Shown: one piece after another, positions 54,901 to 64,000 of the stretch
Numbering within the stretch: position 1 is the first letter of the stretch
Layout of the letters: each line of letters opens with the position of its first letter
Assembly: GCA_023091665.1 (NCBI GenBank)
Contig: JALJCQ010000013.1
Location: 1,116,001 to 1,180,000 of the forward strand
DNA length: 64,000 nt
Direction: 5' to 3'
Source: Pythium myriotylum
Lineage: Eukaryota; Oomycota; Peronosporomycetes; Pythiales; Pythiaceae
Translations under genes and position numbers: made by a program
The notes under the pieces: generated by a model
Seen by the model: the letters and a program-made list of their open reading frames with translations, nothing else
What the model was told of the DNA's origin: nothing
Databases searched by the model: none

Positions 54901-55764
54901 ATGATCAATAAGTCGAAGGTGTATGGGTGTGTTACTCTCGTTGGGATTGAAACTGAAGTTCAGCTCCGACGAAGAGAACGCAAATGGAAACGGTTTGGCG
55001 AAAGAGAAGTGAATCATCTGCAAACGGCCGTCCATACAGAGCACAATCTAGAGGCTCATGCAAAGCGTGAGCTTCTCGCAATGCAAAAGTCAGGAGCTCT
55101 GCGAGTGGTCGACGTTGCAGGTCTGCCTCACGAAATCTCTGCTGTAATCCCGGTAACCGATGCCGATGACCAGTTTCCAGAGTTTCCGTTACCAGAGTTA
55201 TCACCGGGCTGGGCACGAAGACCAAGTAGAGGGAGTATGTACGGGGCAAAGTATATCAAGCATTACGAGGACGATATCATTGAGCTTTTCGGGCGCGGGG
55301 CTGCAGAGAGTGCTCAGAAACTCGGCGCAGGGAGGATGCTGGAAGCCTTGAAAAAGAAACACAAAGGCAAGTTCAACCTCCCGGCCGAAACCGAGATTCG
55401 GAGCACGATTTCAAAGTTGTTTGCGAGCTCGAAGCGAAAGGCGTCATCGACACATCACGGAGCTCCATCGAAACGTGTGAAGACGTCCTTTCAGAACGAC
55501 CACGAACAGTTCTTGGTCGAGATGGTAGCCGCTGACCCTGAAATCAAACCAAAAGATGGTCTGAAGAGGTTTTACGACACGTTCCCTCTCGCCGTAGATG
55601 TTGTTGAAGATGGAAAGGTCCGATCCAAGATCTCTGCACTCAAACAAAAACACAAAAGGCAACATCACCAAGAAGGTCAGGAGGGCCGAGTCGAGCAGCC
55701 ACGCATCGAGCAAGACCAAGATTCACACCATGAAGAAGAATGTACCCAAATGTATGTTTTGTGA
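51917..55764 (+). pseudogene. large transposase-like gene of unrecognised class
   Basis: ATG 51917 opens MGKRNGRAGARR. The frame is cut by TAG 53036-53038, continues in frame to about 53165, then shifts and runs open from 53092 to 55764. Visible: a Ser/Thr/Arg-rich N-terminus; a Cys-rich module (CDVESCLRCRKCCSHREQ, near 52350) followed by an AT-hook-like VGRPRK; a middle domain; a second CxxC (TCDACKSLHKFF); and an RNase H-fold-like core with IIDFKMKVEPIYFK, VQSDNASSYQN and DGKSMLDAHFAQAM, a D...D...D/H pattern that fits a transposase. After it come a very acidic stretch (about 54700-54900), two helical modules and a basic tail. I cannot assign a superfamily, and no inverted repeats were found. 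Confidence 0.6.
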
Positions 55765-57875
55765 CGCGGTTGACGATGAGTACGAGCACCACGATTAGCT
55801 TTATCCATTCATCCCATAAACAGTCAAAATCGCATGGTGTGTTGGTCAGTCTTTGTGTGCGTGTTCCAACATTGTGGGCTTTGGTACGGCTCCTGTAGTT
55901 GATTGCCGGTGGATTGGTCAGCTGTAAGTCTTCGAAAATTAAAACGCTGAAAATGCTGATGATCAGGCCAACGTGGCTGATAGTGTTCGATACTGCACGC
56001 AGAACGTCGAGCGAAGCTGACGTCACCCTCCAACAGATGAAGAACATAATGAAGAAGCAGGTATTGCGGTATTGCAAAAGGCCCATACTTTGGACGACAG
56101 TGATGGTTCGTCTCAGCCGTTCTCGCGATCTCCGGGGCAGCGGATATGGAGAGTGAAAGAGTCTACTAGAGTGGCTAGGCATTACTCATTCATTGGCCCC
56201 GTGTCGTGCATCACTGTGAGCCGCTCCTTTCTCTTCCTTACAACCATCCTGCGTAGAAGTTTGGTCGATGCTATGAAGTCGCATCATTACTAGGAAGTGC
56301 AATCACAAAGAACCTCCTCAACCTCAGTTGGTGAGCTTCGTCAGATTTGGCCAACGAGCGATCAACATCACAGCGATGGATCCCTGTGTTGTTGTTTCAA
56401 CTGGTTACTGATTGCCTGTTCACAAGAACTCTTCGAATCCTGTCGGATAGTCAACTGAATTGCCGCCTCGCTGTGAGTTTGAGCTGCGAGACGAACAGGA
56501 CTACCAGTCCTCCTCGCCACCAACGGAGTTGCCGATCCTACATCAATGTTCGGCTACATCTCCGCTGCCGTTGGTGCAGTCACATCCGCGTCTGAATGGA
56601 CACGCCAGAATCGACATGCCGTCCAGTCTGTTCTCGCAATACCAATACAGAGCAAACGGTGGGTCATCTAGAGTGCCAAGAGAGTAGGGATAAGCACATC
56701 GGCTGGAAACGCAGAGCAAGAGAGCTTGTCGGATTGAAGATCGAGCCTGCTATTTACGACCGAGTTGTTTGTGACTGCGCTACTCCTCAACAGCGAACCA
56801 ATGCTTTGCAGCTTGCTGATGCGTGATTCCCCAACACATTGGGTCTTGACCCGGAAAGTGTTGTTCGAGAAGCAGTAGCCAAGCACGTACGCTCGTGCCG
56901 AATATATCCAAGCGAGTTTGTGAGGAAGCTGGAAACAGTACCACGTTGACAACCACCAAATCATGACTGAGATGAGGGGGAGCGGATACATGTGAACTCT
57001 GTATTCGGCTTTCACTCTAGCGCGGACTGTGCGAGATGGCATCATGCCGTGCACTGGTTTACAATGGTCGCCCGCGACGAGGTGCAGTTGACATGGTTGG
57101 AGCGATTATGGCTGCATGTCGATGTCTCTTCTATGAAACATTCCTTTCTCCACCATCCCACTCGTCTCGTCTCCATCCTTGTATCCACCGTGCGGCCACC
57201 TCGACGCGAATGCTGTGCGCCAAGGAACACAACTAAGCAACGACGCTGCCGATGAGAAAGGAAACTGCAGGGTCATATTCACCAGGTGAGACTTCGTGTG
57301 TGTGCTTTTTTTCTTTGTAATTCGCTATTTTCCGGTAATTTTTCGGCAACATCGGACCCCACAAATCGTTGGTTTTGGCCCTGGTTGTTACAGAGATTGC
57401 GTGTTAATGGACACTTCAGATGCCTCACTAAGAGCATGAGACAAGGAGAAGGATGTCGGATAGGCGGTTGCCATTTCTCTTGTTCCTTGTTGACGCACTG
57501 ACTTGAGACATCGTGGGTTCTGTCTCATCACACTCGTCCACGTCGAAGTTCACACTTTCCAGTTGTGGATTTCGTTGGCCCATCGTAGCCATGCTCGGGT
57601 ATAGCAAGTACAGATAGGACGCTTGATTGGACGCATGAGGTTCTGTCCATCGCCTTCGCAGGGGTCCTTCTTGAAGCTCCGGCACGTGGCACGGCTTTGT
57701 TCATTTATATGTTTATGTTAGTTCACTAATTACTTCTGCTGCCCGCGTCGCCGTCTGAGTGGCGTCCCAATCCGCCATCCGAGTCGTCTTCGGTGGCGTA
57801 TTCTGCCAGCCGACACGGTGGTGTCAAAGCCACCCTATGAGCAAGTTCACCTACCAGCCCGAGATCAGTCGCTCG
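55765..57875. other. 2.1 kb without a supported gene
   Basis: Short frames only. It may include the right end of the transposase-like element, but no inverted repeat to the left flank was seen. Confidence 0.55.
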
Positions 57876-58238
57876 TGTTGGTTTAGAGGCAAATTGGAAA
57901 GTGAATTCTGGTTAAGCGACCGAAGCATGCAGTGACCTACAGGACTAGTTCGCGGTCGCGCTACATCTAGCCTGGACATGCAAACCATTTACAGAGCAGA
58001 ACTGCTCTCGCGCCCTCCACGCGCTCCACGCGCCTCCGGGCCAATCGCGGATGCCTGACCGCGTGCTCGATAAGCAGTGCGCCCCACACAAAGTCGAGGC
58101 TTCCCACACGAACTCTGATTGGCCGAGTAAGTGTGGGGACGCCATGCCGGTGCAGGTGGAACTTCAATCAGGGCTGACTAGCCGGATGGTGATGGGTTGA
58201 AGTGGACAGATGGCGAGAGTGCTTGCTGATCATCAACA
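57876..58238 (-). repeat. 3' LTR of copia-C
   Basis: Offset of exactly 4787 from the 5' LTR. Contains a CCACGCGCTCCACGCGC short direct repeat. Confidence 0.95.
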
Positions 58239-58250
58239 CTCCCCCTCAGC
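58239..58250 (-). other. polypurine tract of copia-C
   Basis: GCTGAGGGGGAG on the minus strand, touching the 3' LTR; identical to that of copia-A. Confidence 0.85.
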
Positions 58251-60420
58251 TGGCACACCGAGACGCCACTGCGTGAGACGAGTTCTTCGAACTGCGGCCG
58301 CGGGATCGGCTTTGTCATGTAGTCAGCGAGCTGCCCCTTGGTGGGCACATACTGGAGCAGAACGCGACCTTGAGCAACGTGTTCTCGGACGAAATGATAC
58401 TTGATGTCGATGTGCTTAGCTCTCGACTGGTAGCCGACGTTCTTGGCGATGGCAATCGCACTCTGGTTGTCAATTAGCACCACCGTGCCATCGCGTTGCT
58501 CCAAGCCGATCTCGGCAAGCAGACTGCGCAGCCATAAGACCTCTTGAACGCACATCGCGGCCGCCATGTACTCGGCCTCTGCCGTGCTGAGAGCCACCGT
58601 GCGCTGCAAACGGGACTTATGACGGGACCACCGCATATCAGGATGATGGCGCCGGAAGTGGACTTGCGGTCCTCCTTCCGGCTCGCCCAGTCCGAGTCGC
58701 TGTAGGCCCGAACGACGACGTCGCGCGACGCGCAGTAGTTGATGCCGACCGTGCTCGTCGTCTTGAGGAAACGGAGAACACGGATCGCAGCCTTCCAGTG
58801 TGCGGCTGTCGGCGCCTCCAGGTAGCGACTGAGCTTGGTCACAGCAAACGAAATGTCGGGCCGGGTGCTTGTAGCGATGTAGAGCAAGGATCCAACAAGG
58901 GACCGGTAGGGACGTTGCTCCATTGATGCAGCGTCGGCACAGGTGGCCGGGTTGGACAAATCCTCACCGACCAAGATGGGTACATTCGTGTTGCGAGCGT
59001 CTTGTTGGTTGAACTTGTCAACTAGCCGTCGAATTAACTGCGATTGATTGATGAACATCCGACCAGCTTCCGCATCGTACTGGAGCTCCATCCCAAGGAT
59101 GAATCGCGCAGCACCGAGGTCCTTGATGTCGAAGTGGTCGGCCAGCTGACGCTTCACGGCATCGATGTCGGTGGACGCGGCCGCACCGATGAGCATGTCG
59201 TCGACGTACAGGGCGATGATGACGAGGCTCTTCGTGCCGTTCTTGACGAACATACAAGCGTCGGAGGTGCATCGGCGAAAACCCATGGCCTTCTCGAAGA
59301 CACTCGCGATCGTTTCATACCACACAGCGGAAGCTTGTTTGAGACCGTAGAGACTGCGGCGCAGGCGACAGACCTCACCATCAGTGACACGAAGTCCATT
59401 GGGAGGCTGCATATACACGATCTCCTTGAGCTCGCCGTTGAGGAAGGCCGTGTCAACGTCGATCTGGTCGACTTGGAACCGGCGCTGGCAGCACGTCGCC
59501 AAGAAGACGCGAAGCGAGTTCATGTTAACGACCGGCGAGTAGATCTCGTGGTAGTCAACCCCGTGAGTTTGTTGGAAACCACGGGCCACAACTCGAGCTT
59601 TGTGTCGGGTTATATCACCGTTTTCGTTCCGCTTCACAGCGTACACCCATTTGCTCGAAATGACCTTGATACCTGGTGGAGGTTGTACCAACTCAAACGT
59701 GTTATTGGCTCGAAGGGCACGCAGCTCGGCCTCCATTGCGGCCTTCCAGTTCTCTGCGTCCTTCGACTCCATTGCCTCCTGAAACGTGAGCGGTGCGTCG
59801 CTCACTGCGTTCGCGTACTCGAGTGCTAGCCTCTGACGCTTGTTCGTCCGTTCATTGTCGTCTGACGCGAACGCCTCGTGGCCCGCGGCGCCGCCACCGC
59901 GAAGAACCATGGCGGTTGAACCCTGCGCCAGAGTGGTTGGGTGCGGCCTAGCCGGCACGATGCGCTGCTCCGTTGGGTATCGTGCTGGCTCTTCAGTGAG
60001 GAATCGATGCTGCTGACTTGTCGCCAGTTGAGGCACGCGTCGAATTGTCGCCGGGTGGAATACGGTACGATCACGCCCGCCATCAGCAGGCACATGGGAT
60101 AGCGCCGATCTATCGAAGTCCACAATCTCCCCCAAAGCGGTGCGTGTCGCCGATGCTGGCAGACGCTGGGCCTGCGTTGCGACGGGCAAGGCTGGTGGAG
60201 CTGGCAGCGGCGTCGGGCCGCTTGCAAAACGAATTGATGGTACCTGTACGACAGCCGATGACGGAACCGCGCCGTCGCCATCGACCTCCATCGGCTGATG
60301 AGTAGACTCATCGTCCGGTCTCGGTCCTTCGTCATCGATGTCCATAGCGCTTGGGCCGTTGGGTTCTGGACCTTGTATGCGCGGAGCGAATTCATCATCA
60401 TCATCGATACCGGGCACGAA
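58251..60420 (-). pseudogene. copia-C reverse transcriptase and RNase H
   Basis: Follows the TAG at 60421-60423 in the same frame as gag-integrase. An acidic start (GIDDDDEF) and linker lead to RT motifs: FQQTHGVDYHEIYSPV, IDVDTAFLNG, SLYGLKQASAVWY, and the catalytic YVDD (LYVDDMLIGA, near 59190-59215). RNase H begins YSDSDWASR. Near 58620-58640 the frame shifts within the RNase H, and the tail (STAEAEYMAAAM ... GQLADYMTKP) continues to a stop close to the polypurine tract. The RT itself is intact. It copies the element RNA inside the particle. Confidence 0.9.
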
Positions 60421-62658
60421 CTACTGCTGTTCAGACGAAGCGTTCACGACGCGGTATCGTGGCACCTCACGCTCGTCCAGCGCGACCGTTCTCGTGACGA
60501 CCATCTTCTTGGCTTCCGTGTTCCACACACGGTAGGCTTTTGAGCCATCGACGTAGCCCAAGAAGACACACGGGAAAGCCTTAGAGTCGAGTTTGGTTCG
60601 CTTCGCCTTGTCGACGTACGCGAAGCCCTTGGCCCCGAACACACGCAGATGCTTGAGCGAAGGTCGCGAGCCCCAGCACAGCTCGTGCGGGCTCATATCG
60701 GCGCGAATGCTGTTCGGGATACGGTTGATGATGTGGACCGCCGTGTTCATGGCCTCGGCCCACCATCGCTTTGCAACCTCCATGTAGTACAGCATCGACC
60801 GAGTCATCTCGACGATAGAACGGTTCATTCGCTCGGCCAAGCCGTTCTGCTGAGGCGAGTACGGCGATGTAGTCTGGTGCACGATGCCATGGGGACTGCA
60901 AAACGCCTTGAAGCCATTGTTTAAGAACTCACCGCCGTTGTCTGTTCGGATCGCCTTGACCTTGGCATCCAGCTGCATCTCCATGAGCTGCTTGAACCTC
61001 ATGAAGTGTTCAAGGACCTGGTTCTTCGACTTGAGGAAGTACACAGTCGCGTGTCGCGAGTAGTCATCGATAAACGTGAGAGCGTAGCGTGCCCCGCTAT
61101 GAGACTTCGTGTCCATCGGCCCCATTAGATCACTGTGGATCAACTCGAGCACACGAGACGTCTTGACCGCCCCTTTCTGCTTGGGGAAACGATTGACCGT
61201 CATTTTGCCCATGGCGCAGCCGCCACAAACAGAACCGTCCGGTTGCATCGTCGCGATCGCGGACGGCACATCGTCACTGTACTTGGCTACACTCGCCGCG
61301 CGCTCGCTCGGGATGTGTCCTAGTCGAGCATGCCACACCTCAGCAGCGATTCGAGCCTTCGTGTGCTCGATACGTGTAGGCAGATTACTGTACTCGTCGC
61401 TGTTGTCTCGGCTGAGTACGCCATTGTCCACGATGTTGTCGAAGCCTTCGTCCGTAGTGAGTCGCGCGTAGTGCACGACACGCGGACGGCTAGAGACCTC
61501 GTTCAGGATGTAGAGCTTGCCGACCTTTGGCGCACGAGTGACGGCCCTACCCCCACGCATGATGGTACAACCCGCGGCGTCGAACGTGGCAGCAAACCCC
61601 TTGCTCGCCAAAGCGGGTATCGAAAGGAGACGACGGTCCAGACCGGGCACGTGCAGAACGTTTGTAACCGACACCACGCGACCGTCGGAGAGATCAAATC
61701 GCACAGTTCCGACACCTCGGGTCTCGACGACGGTACCGTCGGCCACACTCACGTTGATCGAGTGGGTGACCGGGCGGTATGACTCGAAGTCGCGAATGTC
61801 AAACGACATGTGGCTGCTGGCGCCACTGTCGAGTACCCACGACGACGGGGCCTCGCTGCTCACAGCAAAAACGAACTCGTCGCGACCGTGTCCGCCTGAT
61901 CCATTACCGCGCCCCGACGGGCAGTCCGCTTGCTTGTGACCACGGCGCTGACACTTGAAGCACTTCCCATTGAAGGCACTTTGCTTGCCGTGGCCAATCG
62001 ACTTCTTTGGACCGTTCTGAAGGCGCGTGCGACCACCATGCGCACCGCGACCACGGTCGACCTTGAGCGCGATCTCCGACACTTCGCGCTTCTGCACCGC
62101 TTCGTACTCGTGGCGCAGCATCTCCTTGACTTCAGCAAGCGAGACGTCCTTGCTGTTCTCAATGATCTTCACGATCGCATCATACTCCACAGCGAGGCCA
62201 CCGAGCAGGATCACGATCTTCTCCTGGTCGCCGAGGCCGTCGCCCACCGCGGCCATGTTCATGCAGAGGTTGTCAAACTTCATAAGGTGATCGAGGATAT
62301 TGTCGCCCGTCGACATCTTGAACTCGTGCAGTTGACGACGTAGTTGGATGCGATTGTGCAGGCTGTGTCGTACGAAGAAGGCTTCCAGTATCTCCCACGC
62401 ATGGCGGGCACACACAGCTTCGCGCACCATTGACTGGTAGTGCGGGCTCAGCAGACGCGAGATGATCGCGAGAGCTTTCAAGTCGGCGGACTTCCACACA
62501 GGCGACGTACGGTCATAGCCGCCTTCGTCCGACTTGAGGATGACATGATGGAGCAGGTCCTTGCGAGCGAGAGCCATGCGAGCGTTCCACTCCCAGAAGA
62601 AGTAGTTGTCGTCGCGGAGAATGTCGTTCGGGCCGTGGTTGGGGTTCATTGGGCTCAT
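60421..62658 (-). pseudogene. copia-C gag, protease and integrase
   Basis: The frame runs through the LTR, but the first element ATG is at 62658, inside the primer-binding site; a second ATG follows at 62649. From 62658 it has 745 codons to TAG 60421-60423. In order: the gag core (NYFFWEWNARMALARKDL ...), a CCHC knuckle (CFKCQRRGHKQADC), protease WVLDSGASSHM, the GAG-pre-integrase HHCC region (WHARLGHIPSE ... CGGCAMGK), and the integrase core with D (HSDLMGPM), D (RTDNGGEF) and E (QQNGLAERMNR). The TAG sits in the linker before the RT, so it separates a complete Gag-PR-IN from RT-RH. Confidence 0.9.
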
Positions 62659-62663
62659 AACCC
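62650..62663 (-). other. primer-binding site matching the initiator tRNA-Met anticodon arm
   Basis: The plus strand reads TGGGCTCATAACCC, which is the sequence of the eukaryotic initiator tRNA-Met anticodon stem-loop. The element RNA (minus strand) is thus complementary to the middle of the tRNA, not to its 3' CCA end. Drosophila copia is known to prime from such a half-tRNA. Confidence 0.8.
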
Positions 62664-63025
62664 GTTGGTTTAGAGGCAAATTGGAAAGTGAATTCTGGTT
62701 AAGCGACCGAAGCATGCAGTGACCTACAGGACTAGTTCGCGGTCGCGCTACATCTAGCCTGGACATGCAAACCATTTACAGAGCAGAACTGCTCTCGCGC
62801 CCTCCACGCGCTCCACGCGCCTCCGGGCCAATCGCGGATGCCTGACCGCGTGCTCGATAAGCAGTGCGCCCCACACAAAGTCGAGGCTTCCCACACGAAC
62901 TCTGATTGGCCGAGTAAGTGTGGGGACGCCATGCCGGTGCAGGTGGAACTTCAATCAGGGCTGACTAGCCGGATGGTGATGGGTTGAAGTGGACAGATGG
63001 CGAGAGTGCTTGCTGATCATCAACA
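62663..63025 (-). repeat. 5' LTR of copia-C
   Basis: Matches 57876-58238 along its length; the terminal base overlapping the primer site differs (C instead of T on the plus strand). Confidence 0.95.
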
Positions 63026-63030
63026 GCTCG

Positions 63031-63454
63031 CACAGCCAGAGGATATCCACCGTCCGCTTTGCTGCAGAGCCATCCTGTCCTACCCAGTCGAGTGTCGCAA
63101 CTAGCTCCACCCGACTCTTGGCAGGATGAATAAATGCACTACAATGGGTAGTAGAACTAATTACCACCGCTTCACAAGACCCGCGGGTGGCCAGCTCTGA
63201 TGATGGAGATGACCACAGAGACCAATACAAGCGGCCATATCCTCGCTTCAAGCATGGATACGCCGGCTTGGACTAGATATATCAAAAATGGGTCAAGCAC
63301 GAAAAGTGGGTGTTGTGAGAGAATTCCGTGGAGCAGCGCAATCGTCAGATTACTGTTTGGTGCTAAAGAAGCCATCTAGCGTTTGTGGGTGAGTGCGTAT
63401 AGAGTCCAAGACACCAGGTCAGAAAAGAACGAGGACACCACCATACAGGTTTGA
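63031..63454. other. no gene seen
   Basis: One minus-strand frame (62955-63251) overlaps the LTR and has no domain. Confidence 0.55.
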
Positions 63455-63468
63455 TGATCACCTTTCTG

Positions 63469-63936
63469 ATGATGATGAAGGTGAAGTCTATTGAGCGCAA
63501 TAAATGTACTCTAATAGCTGGAGCTCTGATGCGATCCTGGTTTTACCGTGGGTCAACCTGGCTGGCTAGCCAGGGCTGTAAGTCGGAGGCGGCGAGCTGA
63601 GGCAGGTCTGCGTGGCAGGTCCTGTCTGAGGGGTGACGGACTTGGCTGGATTGGGCTGTGTCCATCACATGGGTAGCCACCGACCTGGCTATGACGTTGT
63701 GGGCCCTCACCTGTTGGTGCCAGCGAGAGATCCCGATGGTGTCGGCTAGATAGCGCGCTTGGTCGTAGAGTGGCAGGAGCCGCTCGTTACGTGGCGCTCG
63801 ATACTCCCGAAGTTGTCGGAGAATGAGCCCGCTTGAGCTGATGACCGTGAGATCGCGCCATCCGTTGGCGTGGGCGGCCTGGAGACGGTCCAGAAGGCCA
63901 CGATAAGCGGCTTGGTGAGTGGTTGCGGAGGGGTCC
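63469..63936 (-). mobile_element. 5'-truncated LINE copy, 468 bp, with 14-bp target duplication
   Basis: The same 14 bases, TGATCACCTTTCTG, flank it at 63455-63468 and 63937-63950. The left edge is the ATGATGATG tail, followed by GTCTATTGAG as in the other LINE 3' ends. The interior is the C-terminal part of an RNase H. The duplication is perfect, so insertion is recent. Confidence 0.9.
63543..63936 (-). pseudogene. LINE RNase H C-terminal fragment
   Basis: About 130 codons: TTHQAAYRGLLDRLQAA, LTVISSSGLILRQLREYRAPRNERLLPLYDQAR, VRAHNVIARSVA, then a tail of about 40 residues. The codons before 63936 in this frame belong to the target, so the fragment has no start of its own. It resembles the RNase H end of the long LINE but is clearly diverged. 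Confidence 0.8.
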
Positions 63937-64000
63937 TGATCACCTTTCTGGTATGACTCGCCTACCATGTTTTCTTTGAGAGACATCATCGGATAGCCAA

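Larger units (their letters stand above)
57876..63025 (-). mobile_element. complete Ty1/copia element copia-C with 5-bp target duplication
   Basis: Two 363-bp LTRs (57876-58238 and 62663-63025) in direct orientation read TGTTGATG...ACCAACA on the minus strand. They are flanked by GCTCG at 57871-57875 and 63026-63030. The LTRs appear identical except for the base next to the primer site, so insertion is recent. Gag-pol fills the interior, with one TAG and one frame break. Confidence 0.95.

Noticed and set aside
55640..56182. 180-codon minus-strand frame with hydrophobic stretches
   Set aside because: It overlaps the end of the transposase-like gene antisense, and no family is recognised.

Overview
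The window looks like a repeat-rich, accessory part of an oomycete genome, from a Pythium/Phytophthora-like plant-associated stramenopile. Three things point there: intron-less secreted GH28 polygalacturonase genes in a small family, introns of only 64-69 bp in the one clearly spliced gene, and a mobile-element mix familiar from oomycetes (Ty1/copia, Ty3/gypsy with a chromodomain, LINEs with a terminal RNase H, MULE, pogo, DIRS-like and BED/hAT-like fragments). The species cannot be named from the sequence. No tRNA, rRNA or CRISPR array was seen.

Layout. 1-4.9 kb: a copia element cut by the window start (copia-A). 5.1-7.5 kb: LINE and DIRS-like debris, including a 501-bp LINE copy with a 15-bp target duplication. 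8,047-17,521: a 9.5-kb LINE on the minus strand, bounded by a 15-bp target duplication. Its ORF1 has a CCHC knuckle and an OTU-like cysteine protease domain; its ORF2 has endonuclease, reverse transcriptase and RNase H. The unoccupied version of its target is visible at about 21.17-21.43 kb. 18,112-24,237: a 2,604-bp inverted repeat around a 918-bp spacer, each arm carrying the same polygalacturonase gene, so the two copies diverge head to head. 24.3-27.3 kb: a LINE RNase H fragment, then 2.4 kb without genes. 27,275-34,284: a 7.0-kb MULE with 21-bp terminal inverted repeats and a near-perfect 8-bp target duplication. It encodes a spliced transposase-Ulp1 protease fusion and contains a decayed BED/hAT-like gene. 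35.2-36.3 kb: a third, diverged polygalacturonase. 37,033-38,575: an apparently intact pogo-like transposon. 39.3-40.4 kb: an aldo-keto reductase of the potassium-channel beta type, broken by two frame disruptions. 41.5-50.7 kb: a copia remnant (copia-B) interrupted by a chromodomain gypsy element that has a long antisense ORF at its 3' end. 51.9-55.8 kb: a large transposase-like gene of a class I do not recognise. 57,876-63,025: a complete copia element (copia-C) with near-identical LTRs and a 5-bp target duplication. 63,469-63,936: another 5'-truncated LINE copy.

How it fits together. The cellular genes are the three polygalacturonases, which are secreted pectin-degrading enzymes, and the reductase. 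Almost everything else is transposon-derived. Copies of different ages are nested: the LINE sits in an older repeat, gypsy in copia-B, and hAT-like debris inside the MULE. Most long ORFs carry one or two frame breaks, which may be real decay or assembly error at homopolymers. Several runs of 17-34 G or C make the second possibility real, so single frameshifts should be read with caution.
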